Below, piece by piece: positions 11,722-24,540 of a stretch of 64,000 bases of DNA. Position 1 is the stretch's first letter; each line of letters opens with the position of its first letter. The DNA is from Gnetum montanum (lineage: Eukaryota; Streptophyta; Gnetopsida; Gnetales; Gnetaceae): the NCBI GenBank assembly GCA_015680685.1, contig MNCI01012628.1:1272087-1336086 (forward strand), given 5' to 3'. Under the pieces are notes generated by a model. The model saw nothing but the letters and a program-made list of their open reading frames with translations, was not told the DNA's origin and made no database searches. The position numbers were made by a program, and so were the translations under genes.

Positions 11722-14410
11722 TGTTACATCCCATCCTGAGACAATAGGTGTTGTCATTCGCTTATGATTTATACCTTACGTGTGGAGTTTGGGGGGTCGT
11801 CGGGGATGAGTTAATGTATTTTATATTTTATGAGGCTTCAACTTTATGTTATGATTATGATGTCTTTACATACTTAACTAACGTGATTATGTACACTAGC
11901 CCTCTATGATGTGTTAGACAGGTGATGTTGCTGGTAGGGGTGTTAGATTGGGGTACAAGAGCACCTATTCCGTATGTTTTTATGTTTTATGTGTGATTTT
12001 GGTATGTAGGCATTTGTACTATAGTACTATGTTGTGTGATGTTTGGGTGTGGTTTTGACATGTGAATGTGTAGAGCATATGATTTTGATTTGGAGTCTCG
12101 GTGTGTCTGTTACACATGAGTAAAGTTTACTATATTAGTTGTGGAAGAGAAAAAGCTATTGGCTTATGACAATGACAAAAAAATATAATAAAATAAAGTT
12201 AAAAATAAAAAAGTCAAAGTAACATCCATTTGCACGTGACGTGCATGTGAAAATAGAAAAACAAAGGCTGTATGTATATTACATATGCTTAAAAGCATAG
12301 TGTTTTTTCTCCTTTATTTTTTTTACTTCTTTTCACCACCACCCTTTGTCACTACCATGCTTGGGTTTTTTCTCTATTTCTTTTGTATACAGAAACAAAA
12401 ATGCACAAGAGTCTATTTTCTTCCATTTTTCTTTCTACTCTTCTTTTTCTAGATTCTGAGCCTTATGGATGATTTTTGCTTATTCTGAACATGGATTTGG
12501 GATTGTTGCAGTCATATCTACGTGGGTGTAGAACTTGTTGGGAGAAAGATGAAGTCCTGCTAGATTTTTGAAGATTTTCTACTTATTTTAGCCTTTCTGC
12601 CCCAATAATTTTAATTGATGAGTTAGCTTTACCTTTTCCCTATATTTTTGTGTTGTATTAGTGTATATGATCACACAATGGGGGCATGTGGAGAAAATAG
12701 CTCAAAGTCTAAGCTTAGGCATGTTATTTTGCATATTTCCAAAAATTGTACAATTTTGGTTACGAATTGTTTATTAATATATATGGGATGTATGGTATAA
12801 TATGGACTTGTAGAATATGATATGTGATGTTGATGAGTCTCGTATAATTGGAATATGCTATTTGTGAGGCCTATTGGGGCGTGAGCAATTGTGGGCATTC
12901 CAATCCTTTTTGGTGGTACTTAATATTATTTTATTAATCAAAATTTGAACGTGCATAACTTTGCTTCAAGGAATTCAATTTAGGTAAAATTAGTGTTTTT
13001 GGGATTGTTTTGGGAAGTACTTTCTAATTGTGGGATTAGTTTTCTCTTTGGGTATATATCATTTTGAAGGTTATTCTAGTGGTTGTTTATATGGAAGTAC
13101 GTGTCTTTTGAGGAACATGGTATTATTTTGTCATATTGAGCTCTTCATGTTATTCTGTTGCATCATGGTATTGTTTTCATGGAATGATTGTAATTGTTAA
13201 GGGTGGATATGTATGGTTATGTTGTTTGGGTATGTTGTTGTTATGACCTATGTTGGCTTAAGCTAGTCTGACTATGTATATGTTTTTGTGACGACGTGTG
13301 TGACGATCGTTGAAAGGTGGTTCTAGCATGAGGGTGTGGACTGGTTGGTGATGAGGCACCTTGGAGGTAGTATGGATTGACCCTCACTGTAATGCATTGG
13401 TGAGGGTCCTATCTTAGGCCTCATCCTAAGAGTGGAAGAGTGTAGGTATGTTTGTCCCTACGGCTAGTCCGTGGCATAGGTGTGTTCATCCCTATCACCA
13501 ATCCTTTAGAAGGTTAGTGGTTGCAGGTCATAGGTTGATGGACCCTAGCACCAATTGGATAAATAAAAGACCTATAAGCAATGGTTGGTATGAGTACTCA
13601 TGGCAATGTTTCACATGCAACACTGAGTGCAGATATGCTAGCAGCCACATGGGCTATGTATGTGATAGTATTGGTTTGTGAGTCATATCATTGAAAATAA
13701 GTGTTCTATTTGGATTATGATTGTGTGGATCATGGGCTATTCATGGTATATCATGGGTATGATGACATGGGCATGATAGATGATGTTAGACAATGGCCTT
13801 GTTTGTGCTTGCATGATAGTAGGTTAGCTTTATGGGTGATATGGTGTGTTTTTTTGAGCATGCATAAGACTAACAATGATTGCAAGTCACCTTGTAGCTC
13901 ACTGCTCTCCTCTAGTGTAGCACTTGTCGACCATCTAGCAGGGGAAGTGTAAAGGCTTCCCACTTAGTTGTGTATTGACTTTATGTAATTACAGGTGAAA
14001 GGTGTAGGAGTCTAGACAAGCATGAAGAGGAAGGGTAGAGGAGGGGAAAATCTTCTATGCTTGATTGATGTATATTTTCATGTACAATAGTGTGGACTAG
14101 ATACACTTGTATGGAACTCTCTGTACTCTTCTATATACGATGATGAGGGTTATGTGTTTTTTTTTCGTATTTTCGCAAAGTAATGTATAGTTTGCTTTAT
14201 GTAAAGCTATGCATTTTTATAATGTGATATGTATGTTTAGTTTTTGGTATGGTAGGAAAGATTTGTACCATTTGAATTTTCTTATTATCATGTATTTTGC
14301 ACATTATTGGTTCTAGATATCATTCTTTCATGTTTTAGTTATCATTCTTCTATGCTAAGATTACTTGATCCTAGGCATCATCCTACCCTAAGCTAGGGTG
14401 GGATGTTACA
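11722..14410 (+). repeat. 5' LTR of chromovirus B
   Basis: A 2,689-bp LTR starts TGTTACATCCCATCC and ends GGGTGGGATGTTACA, nearly perfect terminal inverted repeats. It is matched along most of its length by the split 3' LTR. U3 contains the hairpin TATGCTT-AA-AAGCATA at 12284-12299, kept in both copies. Downstream come long T/G-rich stretches without coding sequence. The short ORFs in it are not conserved between the LTR copies. Confidence 0.9.
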
Positions 14411-14412
14411 TG

Positions 14413-14424
14413 TGGTATCAAAGC
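14413..14424 (+). other. Primer-binding site of B (initiator-Met tRNA)
   Basis: TGGTATCAAAGC lies two bases after the 5' LTR end. It differs by one G-to-A change from TGGTATCAGAGC, the site complementary to initiator methionine tRNA used by many plant Ty3/gypsy elements. It confirms plus-strand orientation. Confidence 0.85.
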
Positions 14425-14490
14425 TAGTTTACTTTGATGTTGTATGATGGTGGGGGTACTCACCCATTTGTGTAATTTTAGGTTACAAAG

Positions 14491-15700
14491 ATGTATAGTA
14501 GATGTGGTCATGATGCTTGTGGGGCACATAGACCAGAAGGGCCTAACGATGGACAGGAGTAGCCTCCTCAAACATTTAATAGTGGTCCTACAAATAGGCA
14601 ACCAGAGCTTATACAATAATTGTTTTAGATCCTGCAGCAGCATGTTGTAGCTAGTGATGCTCATGTTTCCATGATTAGGAAAGTGGAAAGTGTTAGTGGT
14701 AGTGGAGGCTTAGGAGAATCAAACAGGCATCCTATCAATAGGGAACTAGTGGAGTAATTTTGGAAATTGGAACCTTCAAAATTTGATGGTATTGAGGATC
14801 CCACTATGGCTACAAAATGATTAGAGGAATTGCAAAAGGCTTTTGATTTGATGGGTTGTTCATTGATTTAGCAGATTCACTTAGAAGTTTATCAATTAGT
14901 TGGTACCAGTTGGCATTGGTAGACAACTGAAGAGTAGGCTAAGGGATGGACTAGTCATGAGGTGGCTTGGGATGATTTTCTAGCATCTTTCAAAGGTCGT
15001 TATGTGTCTACCCAACATGCACAGGTCAAGGAGGATGAGTTCTACTGTTTGTATTAGGGTAGTTGGTCTGTGGTAGAGTATGATGCTTATTTCTCTGAGC
15101 TAAGTAGTTATGTACCCCAGATGCAGATAGATGCTTAGGTATGGATGAATAGGTTTTTTTGAGGCTTGAGACCATCTTTGAAGGATCACCTATTACCTCT
15201 CAAATTAACTTCCTATGATGAAGCTAGAGCAGTAGCCATGGATTTAGAGAGGAGTTAGCAGGAAAAATCAATGTGTAGAGAGAGGCAACAGGGGCAAAAG
15301 AGAGGAACAACATCTAGAGAGAGGCATGGCCCTCTAAGCAAGTTCATGGCCATGGATGAGAGCATCCAACACCCACTCATGATCCTACTATTGGAGTTGG
15401 TTGGGGAGCTATTGTTTGTTATAGATGTGGATAGCTTGGTCATTTGTAGAGGGATTGCTAGAATTGTTTTGCATGTGGGTAGCTAGGGCATTAGGCTCAA
15501 GAGTGCCCAAAGCAAGCATGTAGTAGTAGAGGAGGCAGAGGTTGAGGATAGCAACCTCTAGTTTTAGGTGGATGGGGAGCATCAATCACTCAACTCGAAG
15601 GAGGGGACCAAAGGGCTCAAGGATGGGTGTATGTCTTAACAGACCAGCCTTTGGATGTGTAGCCAAACACAATGATGGAGATAGGAGGTATGATTTTGGG
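14491..15700 (+). pseudogene. Gag of chromovirus B, with many C-to-T stops
   Basis: From ATG 14491, gag-like coding sequence includes L-E-P-S-K-F-D-G...D-P, then W-D-D-F-L-A-S-F-K-G-R-Y, typical of chromovirus gag, and E-A-R-A-V-A-M-D-L-E before a basic region at 15270-15340. The cysteine-histidine box near 15415-15520 is degraded. The frame is broken mostly by TAG, TAA or TGA at places where CAG, CAA, CGA or TGG is expected, with few indels. The product would be the capsid/nucleocapsid precursor. Confidence 0.7.
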
Positions 15701-17520
15701 CTTTGCTATGTTAATGTTATTTGATCTCGATGCTGGCCATTCTTTGATAGATCCTATAGTTGCACATCATGTAGTTCTTGTATGTCATTCTCTTTCTCCA
15801 AGGTTGATATTATCTTCTACTAGGGCTCATGAAACTCAAGTTAATTAGGTGTGTATAGGTGTGCCAGTAGAATTGGAAGGTGTGTAGTGGGTTAGTGATT
15901 TACATATTATGGATCTTGGGGTATATGATGTTATTTGAGGGATGGATTGGTTGTCATAGTTCAATGCTAGTTTGGACTATCAACAAAAGCTCCTATGATT
16001 ATAATCAGTTGATGGTGCTATGATTGAGGTACAAACTCGTCCATGGATTATGCGTCTAGATTTAGTCTCCTCTTGGATGTACCGTAGGATGCTTCAAAAA
16101 GGGCATGCATGCTTTGTGGCTATAATCAATAAAATAGATATTGTGGAGATAGATCAAATTCCTTGGTTCATGAATTCCCTTATGTATTCCAATCCAAATT
16201 AGTAGGTTTGTCACCTAGGCAAGAGATTGAGTTTGAGATTGAACTTAAACCTGGTATAGAGCCTATTTCCAAGGCTCCACATAGGATGTCTCTCGTAGTG
16301 CTAGTAGAGCTAAAGATTCAGCTACTAGAATTGTTGGGTAAAGGCCTTATTCACCGCAGTGTATCACTGTGGGGTGCACTTATGCTATTTGTTAAAAAAA
16401 GGATGGGGGTTTGCGATTATGCATAGATTAGAAGTAGTTAAACCAAGTGACTGTGAAAAATAGATATCCTTTGCCATGCATTAATGACTTATTGGATCAA
16501 CTTCAGGAAGCTCATATATTCTCAAAGATTGATCTCAAGTTTGGGTATCATCAAGTGCAAGTTCGTGAGCAAGATGTGTCAAAGACAACATTCAAAACAC
16601 AATATGGCCACTATGAGTTTTTGGTGCTACCCTTTGGGTTAACAAATGCACTAGCAGTTTTCATGCACCTCATGAATAGTGTGATGCATCCATTCCTAAA
16701 TAAGTTTGTGATTGTGTTCATTGATGATATCTTAGTCTATTCTCCTAATGAGAAATTGCATGTAGACCACTTGTGGATGGTTTTATTGACTTTGAGGAAA
16801 TACCAACTATATGCTCAGCCATCCAAGTGTTCATTTTGGCAATCAGAGATTTAGTTCTTAGGACATGTGGTGTCAGAAACTAGTATCTATATGGATCCTG
16901 TAAAGATTGTAGTGATTGGCCTAGGACACAATTAGTAGTGGAGGTATGAAGCTTCTTGGGGTTAGTAGGATATTATTGAAGGTTTGTGGAACATTTCTCT
17001 TGCATAGCATCTCCTTTGATCCAATTATTGAGAAAAGAGGCTAACTTTACTTGGGGCCCAGCTTGTTAGGTTGCATTTGAGGAGTTGAAGCATCGATTGG
17101 TGACTGCTCCTCTGCTAATATCTCCTGCACTAGGACATCCATATGATGTTAGTATGTATACTTCCAGGGATGGATTTGGTTATGTGTTGATGCAAGATGG
17201 ACAGGTTGTGGCTTATGCATCCCATCAATTGAGGCCACATAAAACTAGATATCCCATGCATGATCTAGAATTGGGTGGTGTGATCTTTGCATTGAAGATT
17301 TAGCAACATTATCTATATGGGGAGCAAGTTACTATTTAGACTAATCATAAGAGCCTTCAATATCTTATGAGTCAGCCATAGTTAAACCTATGACAATGTA
17401 GATGGATGGAGCTACTTGCTGATTTTGATTTCACTATTAAAGATAGGCTTGGCAAGACTAACAAAGTAGCAGATGCATTGAGTAAGGTGGTAAGTAAGCT
17501 TAATAACTTAACAATCCAAT
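15700..17520 (+). pseudogene. Protease, RT and RNase H of chromovirus B
   Basis: The protease motif appears near 15722 (L-F-D-L-D-A-G-H-S). RT runs from about 16020 (M-L-Q-K-G-H-A-C-F) through D-L-K-F-G-Y-H-Q-V and F-I-D-D-I-L-V-Y (16717-16740). Then come C-S-F-W-Q-S-E-I and a TAG where CAG is expected (about 16853), followed by F-L-G-H-V-V-S. RNase H covers 17085-17480 and ends K-V-A-D-A-L-S. Further stops replace expected W (17301), Q and R codons. The catalytic F-x-D-D box is intact but the polyprotein is not translatable. Confidence 0.85.
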
Positions 17521-18950
17521 CATATTTGCAAGAGTAGATATGAGAGCAACAACGACATGATCCTTGGTGTCAAACATTGAGGCAACAAATTACCTCTAAT
17601 GGATTGCTCTCTATGAATAGTCATGTAGTTGTACGAAGGAATGGTTAAGCATGTGTTCTAGAAGCTATTCGAATTTAGTTGATGGTTGAGGCCCACATGA
17701 GCATATACCAAATACATCCAAGGAGCCAAAAAATGTACCAGAATTTACAATAGATGTATTGGTGGCCTAGTATGAAGAGGAATGTAGGAGAGTATGTATC
17801 TTGTTGTTTAATTTACCAGCAAGTGAAGATAGAGCATTAGAGACTTGGGGGATATTTGCATTTCCATGACATTTCTTAGTGGAAATGGGATGTCATTGGT
17901 ATGGATTTCATTGTTGGTCTTCTGTGAGCTTGTAGTGGCCGTAATGCTATCTTAGTGGTTGTTGATTTGTTGACAAAGTCTACCCATTTCCTCGCCACAT
18001 GATCATTAATAAATGTAGTAGAAACTGTGCATCTATTTTTTATAGAGATAGTGCAGTTGCATGGTGTGCTAAGATGGATTATTAGTGATAGAGATGCTTG
18101 ATTCATGTCACATTTTTGGCAAGAATTTTAGAAGGAGATGGAAACAAAGCTGAATATAAGTTCTGCATATCATCCACAAACTGATGGTCAAATTGAATAG
18201 GTGAATCAAATTCTAGAAGACATGTTGAGAGCCTATGCTTTGCAGTATAAAGAAGGTTGGGATCGAATGCTACCATTAGCTGAATTTTCATATAACAATA
18301 GTTATCAAGAGAGTTTGTAAGTAGCACCATATGAGATTTTATATGGTAGGCCATGTAGAACACCTGTATGTTGGGATACCATAGAAGATCATTAGCAGGT
18401 AAGGAAAAATTTGATGAGGTAGACTACAAAGAAAATTCAAGAGATTTGAGATAGATTGAGAGCTACACAGGATAGGTAGGCAGCATATGTTAATTGGTGT
18501 TGAAGGCCACTAGAGTTTGTAGTCAGAGATAATGTATTTCTTTGATTTTCTCCTTTAAAAGGCCTTACTCGATTTGGCTGAAAAGGAAAATTGGCTCATA
18601 GATACCTTGGTTCATTTCAAGTGTTACAACGGATTGGGAAAGTGGCCTATCGGATAGCATTACCTTCTCATTTGGCACATGTCCATGATGTATTTCATGT
18701 ATCTATGCTACATCGTTATGTGAATGATGAACATCATGTGATTAGCTATTCAGGAATACAACTACAATATGATGTTAGTTATGTTGAGAAACTAGTAAAG
18801 ATTGTTGATCATATGGTGTGATAGGTACATAGTAAAGTTGTCCCTATGGTCAAAATCTTATGGAGTAGACATGGAGCTTTGAAGGCTACTTGGGAGGTGG
18901 AGACTGAGATGCATGCAACTCATCCTGAGATCTTCCAAGAGGAAGATTCT
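17520..18950 (+). pseudogene. Integrase with chromodomain-like end, chromovirus B
   Basis: The plus strand reads an integrase core: G-M-D-F-I-V-G-L near 17900, I-S-D-R-D-A near 18083, and A-Y-H-P-Q-T-D-G-Q-I-E near 18170-18200, so the D, D and E residues are all recognisable. The C-terminal domain (18591-18820) contains Y-R-I-A-L-P...V-H-D-V-F-H-V-S-M-L. A chromodomain-like tail follows at 18835-18920. Stops are scattered (TAG for CAG, TGA for CGA). Chromodomain-type tails are known to target insertion to heterochromatin. Confidence 0.8.
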
Positions 18951-18964
18951 CAAGGAGGGGAAAG
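18951..18964 (+). other. Polypurine tract of B
   Basis: CAAGGAGGGGAAAG lies immediately upstream of the 3' LTR start TGTTACA (18965). Its position and purine content fit the plus-strand primer of reverse transcription. Confidence 0.8.
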
Positions 18965-19743
18965 TGTTACATCCCATCCTGAGACAATAGGTATGATCAT
19001 CCACTTATGATTTATATCTTATGTGTGGAGTCCTGGTGGGTTGTTGGGGATGATTTAAACATATTTTATATGTTATGAGGCTTCATCTTTATGTTATGAT
19101 TATGATGTCTTTACACACTTAACTAACATGATTATGTATACTAGCCCTGTGTGATGTGTTAGACAGGTGATGTTGCTAGCAGGGGTGTTAAATTGGGGTA
19201 CAAGAGCACCTATTTGGTATGTTTTTATAATTTATGTGTGATTTTGGTATGTAGGCATTTGTGCCATAGCACTATGTTGTGTGATGTTCTGGAGTGGTTT
19301 TGGCATGTAAATATGTAGAGAGTCGTGGTATGTCTAATATGCATGAGTAAAGTTTACCATGTTAGTTGTGGAGGAGAAAAAGCTATTGGCTTATTAAAAT
19401 GACAAAAAAAATACAATAAAATAAAGTCAAAAATCAAAAAGTTAAAGTAACGTCTGTTTGCATGTGACATGCGTGCGAAGGAAGAAAAACAAAGGCTGTA
19501 TGTATATTGTTTTAACATATGCTTAAAAGCATAGTGTTTTTCTCTCCATTTTTTTACTTCTTTTCACCACCATCCTTTGTCACTGCCATGCTCCAGTTTT
19601 TCCTCTATTTCTTTTGTATACAGAGACAAAAATGCACAAGATTCTGTTTTCTTCTATTTTTCTTTTTGATCTCTTCTTTTTCTAGATTCTAAGCCTTGTG
19701 GATTATTTTTGCTTATTTTGAATGTGGATTTGGGATTGTTGCA
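18965..19743 (+). repeat. 3' LTR of B, first part
   Basis: It aligns with 11722-12515 of the 5' LTR, including the TGTTACATCCCATCC start and the internal hairpin. It breaks off after TTGCA (19739-19743), where element A begins with TGATGA. The break falls in the middle of sequence that is continuous in the 5' LTR. Confidence 0.95.
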
Positions 19744-20298
19744 TGATGAACCGTGATATCGGGGCCGCAATATCGCATCTGCAATATCGAGTCCATAATA
19801 TCGGAGCTTGCCAAGCCATATCAAACATCCGATGTTAGAGCCTGTCTCATTGCCTATAAAGAAGAGGCAGGCGCACTTGGTTTGGCAATAGGTTAATTTT
19901 AGTCTCTTAGTCCCTTACCCAAACTCTTGTACTACTCCCTTCTCAGAGTTAGAATTATTTTTGAGTGCCCACAGTAGGAGTCATATAGCGAATGAATCTT
20001 TATTTGAGCATTGTGTACTTGAGCATACCTTTTGGCTAGAAATAAAGATGAACTTTGTGATAACCCTTGTAGCATTCAGAATAGATTATCTCTTACCCTT
20101 CATGTTATTTATAACTATTTAATGCTTTCTGTAGTTAATTAATGTTTTCTCTCTCACCTTGTTAATTCTCCCAAATAAGCACACTCAGTACAACCACTTT
20201 GAGCATGCGTGGAACACTTGGTAACCCAATAACGATTAGCGTTTGGTAATCCCAGTAGTGCTACATTGGTTTAAGATGTGTACGGCAAGTGGAAAGAG
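19744..20298 (+). repeat. 5' LTR of A, 3' third deleted
   Basis: It aligns with 46113-46649 of the intact 3' LTR, including decayed GATATC motifs and the TATA region near 19853. At about 20299 homology stops and gag-like sequence follows directly. About 300 bp of LTR, the primer-binding site and the gag start are therefore missing, probably by internal deletion. The element can no longer prime reverse transcription. Confidence 0.85.
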
Positions 20299-20299
20299 C

Positions 20300-22060
20300 C
20301 TAAGGATAATGGTAGGAAAAACAGGAATAATAGATAAAACAGTCGAGAAAGGGGACGAGGGCATTCTAGATAAACAAACCACGAAAGGAGGGAGAGTAGG
20401 GAACAACATAGGCATCATAGACTTCATAGAGAATATGATCATGATGAACCCCTACTCGTGACCCAAAGTATGCTAGTTTTAACTAAGGCTATTAGAATCC
20501 CAACAAGGCACCAAAAAGATAGTAGGATTAAAAGATTGGACATGAACAATATCCCACGATTTAAAGGGGGATACAATGTTGATCCTCAAAATCATTTGCA
20601 AGAATTTCATGATGCATGTGCCTTACAAAAGATAGAAAATGAGTGGAAAAAACTCAAGTTACTTTCATAGACACTGATCAAGGAAGTAGAAATTTGGTAC
20701 CAGTCCTTAGAATTGGAGTCCATTCATCAATGGAGTACCATGTTAGAATTGTTCAATGATAAGTATCAAACGTACTCTCGAGTGTCCAACCTGCAAAAGC
20801 AAATCCAAGGATGGAAACAAGGAGGACATGAACCCTTAGATGCTACCATGGGCTGATATTATGCATTGTTACATTGTTTCCCAAGCCATGGTCACTTGTA
20901 GAGGGAACAATTATGCCATCTCGTAGATGGGCTTAGGCACAAAATGCAAAGAATCCTTGGGACTTATGCCCAAGGAAGGCTATATGAGCTTAGGGCCCAT
21001 CAAGTACAAAGATTGTTGGAGCAAGTTGCTAAAGAGGAAGGTGAGTTAAGGAAAAGAGAAAGTGCGGAAGAATATAATAGAGATCCTTCCCTTTGAAAGA
21101 AGGGAGTTAGATTTTGTGAGGATGAAGAAGAGTCACCACTTGAAGAGATGGTAAATAAGAAAACTTTGCCCATACAGAAATTTGCATTAGAAGTATCAAC
21201 AAAGGTAGATCAAATGTGGGACTCCCTAGATAATAAATTTCAAACCATTCTTAAAATAGTAGAGGAGTCTAGGGAATAAAGTAGTGCTTGAGAAAGGAGA
21301 AAAAAAAAGAGAAGCTGAATATGCACATAACAAAGGTAAGGGTAAAGTGGCCATCATCGAAGAGGTTATGGATTTAGATACAGACAATGATGGTGGATGT
21401 AAGATATGCCAATATGACCATCCTAAGGGATGTTGCCCTATAATCTTACATTTGCAGGAATCTGGGGTGTATGCACTCAACCCACGATTAAATAGAAGGC
21501 AAACACCTGAAAGGTTACCTTATCCTCAAGGTAACCCAAGGCAGTTTCACCAACCCTTGACGTATTATCCAAGTGGAACTCCACCACAACTAAATGAGAA
21601 ATATCAACAATGGCAACACCCACAATCGTGGGGAATGCCACCATCACGTCAATAGTATCCTTACCATCAGCCTAACCTGTATGGATACTACATGTAGCAG
21701 TCGATCTCTCCATGTGAATCTACTGGTCATGTCACTCCTCAGCCTTACTACCAAGCCCAAGAGTACTATATAACTCCTTCTCCTAGGGGTGATGTTTCAC
21801 AAACAATCTATCCTTCTCATCCAGCTGCATCTCTTCCACCCTTAGCTCCATTACCACTTACTCTAGCTATGCAGGGTAAGCTCCTTGCCCAACCGCAGCA
21901 ACATAATGCTACAAGGGCTATTAATCCTCAATCTATTGTTGGTTCAGACAACCACATAAAGAAGACAATTTTCTTTAGAACCAACAGTCCAACTAAGTCC
22001 TTACAACCACAAGCAACTAATCCTCCAAATGCCTCACCATCATTCGAATCTTCGGAACTC
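20300..22060 (+). pseudogene. Gag of element A
   Basis: Plus-strand coding sequence with few frame breaks. R-F-K-G-G-Y-N-V-D-P-Q-N-H-L-Q-E-F at about 20555-20610 is followed by a helical region with W-Y-Q-S-L-E and L-F-N-D-K-Y. A cysteine-histidine box (C-K-I-C-Q-Y-D-H-P-K-G-C-C) lies at 21393-21440, and then a proline/glutamine/tyrosine-rich tail to about 21900. Stops at 20668, 20854, 20899 and elsewhere are mostly TAG/TGA. The N-terminus is lost in the deletion at 20299. The same C-H box occurs in element D. Confidence 0.75.
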
Positions 22061-24540
22061 CCTTCAGACCAAAAACCATGCCCAACACATACGATCATGT
22101 TGACTCATGCCATCACTAATTGGATTAAAGTTGGCCATCTTTCTAGGAAATTTTCTAATCCTGAAAGTCCTCTTATATATCTACAAATTGCTGGGAATGA
22201 ACCGTGCAAAGCTCTTTTGGATTCAGGTTTTGGTGTCAACTTAATCTCTCAAGAAATGTATAAAGCCTAGAACCTGCCTCCACTGAAAAAGAGTAACATA
22301 AGTTTTGAGTTGGCCAACCATTCCATCACTATTCCATTGGGACTAGTAGAGGACAACATCACCACTGTTTGTGGGTGGTCGTATCCAGTTGACTTCCTAG
22401 TGATTCAAGTTAACAATGGAAAGGGAGACTTCCTAATCATAATGGGAAGAGCATGATTAAGCACAACTGATGTGTGCCTAGGAATATGTGATCTTTTCCT
22501 AGAAATATCAAAGGAAAACATGTTTGGAAAGATTAAGAAGAAAGTTCCATGCATCGCATACAGTGACATAGGGTGTAATTACGTGCAAAAGTCTTGGTTT
22601 GTACAACATTTAACATTGCCTACATGCAACCAGTGTGCACAAGTAACCAACATACAAAGATGCCTGTATGCAGCAGCTATAAGACAAGAAGGCACCCAGT
22701 GGCTGACAATTGACCAAGAGAGTAATTCAACTATATGCATGGAACCAACTGAGGGTTTGACTTGCACTTACATTAATAGCATAGATACATTAGAGCAAGT
22801 CCATCACCAACTTCCACGTCTTGACATTAAAAGTATCAACTAGGGGAAGTTGGAAATCCCTGATAACTTTAAGCAAGAGCCCCTTGAGTTAAAACCATTT
22901 CCCATCAGTATGGAGTATACATTTCTTAAAAAGGAAAAATTAATAATTATTAATGCTAAGCTCGCTCCTCAACAAAAAGAGAGACTATTGGAAATGGTAA
23001 ACAAATGGTCGAAAGCCTTTGTTTGGTCATATCCTAAATTAATTAGAATAGACCCTATGATATGGTAGCATAGAATTTACACTGATCCCTCCATGAAGCC
23101 TTGACGACAACTGCAGAGGCAACTAAACCCAAAGCTGATGCAAGTGGTTAAAGAAGAAATTGAACAACTTCTAAAAGTCGGGTTCATTTACCCCATTGCT
23201 GATAGTGAATGGGTTAGTCCCTTAGTCATTGTGCCCAAAAAGGGAGGTAAATGGAGGGTGTGTATAAACTTTAGGCTACTAAACATGCAACATTCAAAGC
23301 CCACTTTCCATTGCCATTTGTCGACCAAGTCTTAGACACCATTGCAAGGCATCACTACTATAGTTTTCTAGATGGGTATAGTGGATACAACCAAATTCAA
23401 ATAGCACTAGAAGACCAAGCCAAGACTACATTTACAAGTCCTTAGGGGACATTTGCATACAGACAGATGCCGTTTGGCTTGTGCAATGCCCTTGCAACGT
23501 TTTAACATTTGGTTCTAAGTATCTTTCAGTAGCAAATAGGGAATGGTGTAGAGGTCTTCATGGATGATTTTTCCACCTACGAAGAAAAATTTGATTAAGA
23601 ATTGGATGATTAAAGCAAGTATTAAAATGATGTGTTGAAACCAATTTAAGGCTCAATTGGCAAAAAAGCTATTTAATGGTCCAAGAAGGCATAGTATTAG
23701 GGCATAAGATTTCACAAATAGGGATGAAGGTAGATCCTAAAAAGATTAAAGTCATCCAAGGAATCACAAGCTAACCTAAAGCTGTAAAAGACATCTGATC
23801 ATTCCTTGGACACACTGGCTATTATAGAAGATTCATTGAGAAATTTCGAAAGGTTGCAAAATCATTGGTTGAACTAATGAAAAAGGACATACCCAATGAT
23901 TGGACTAGGGAATGTGAACTAGCTTTCCAACCCTTGAAGCAGAAGCTTATAGAAACACCTATTCTATAAGCTCCTAACTGGTCTAGACCATTTCACATAA
24001 TGACTGATACATCCAAATATGCTCTAGGAGCCATACTTACACAGTTAGATGACTAGAAACGACCCTATTACATTCACTGTGCAAGTCAAAGTATTGCTAG
24101 TACACAACTCAACTACATCACAACAGAAAAGGAATTAATGGCTGTGGTGTTTGCACTAGATAAGTTTAGGCACCATGTATTCAGCTATAAAGTATTTGTA
24201 CACATATACGATTGTGAAATTTGGTTCTTTTTGAATAAACCAATGGTGAGCCCTCGCACCATACGATGGCTCATAATCTTACAAGAGTTCGATCTTACGA
24301 TGATAGATTGTAAAGGTACCGAGAACGTTGTTGTCGATCATTTATCTCAGTTAAGATCGGACAACAAAGAGGATAAATATCCGCTTTCTGATCACTTTCC
24401 TGATGAATTCCTCTTTGAAAGTGTAGTAAATAATCAACTAACCATGGAGACAAATTGTTATAGTAGCATTCTTACCTATCTCCTTACACAAGAAACACCA
24501 CAAGAGTTAGATGTTAAAAAGAAACATCAGTTTCTACATC
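22060..24540 (+). pseudogene. Protease, RT and RNase H of element A
   Basis: The protease has A-L-L-D-S-G-F-G-V-N-L-I-S at 22208-22245 with its D-S-G active site intact. A linker at 22472-22843 holds Y-S-D-I-G-C-N-Y-V-Q-K and C-N-Q-C. RT starts near 23138 with W-V-S-P-L-V-I-V-P-K-K-G-G-K-W-R-V-C and reaches F-M-D-D-F at about 23560. RNase H follows, with M-A-V-V-F-A-L-D-K-F-R at 24138 and D-H-L-S-Q-L near 24340. There are several stops and at least two frame changes in RT. It is the best preserved copy of the family here. Confidence 0.8.

Noticed and set aside
12671-12898. ORFs in the chromovirus LTRs (12671-12898 and 47121-47354)
   Set aside because: They are LTR sequence shared by both copies, with no known domain and frames differing by substitutions typical of neutral decay.
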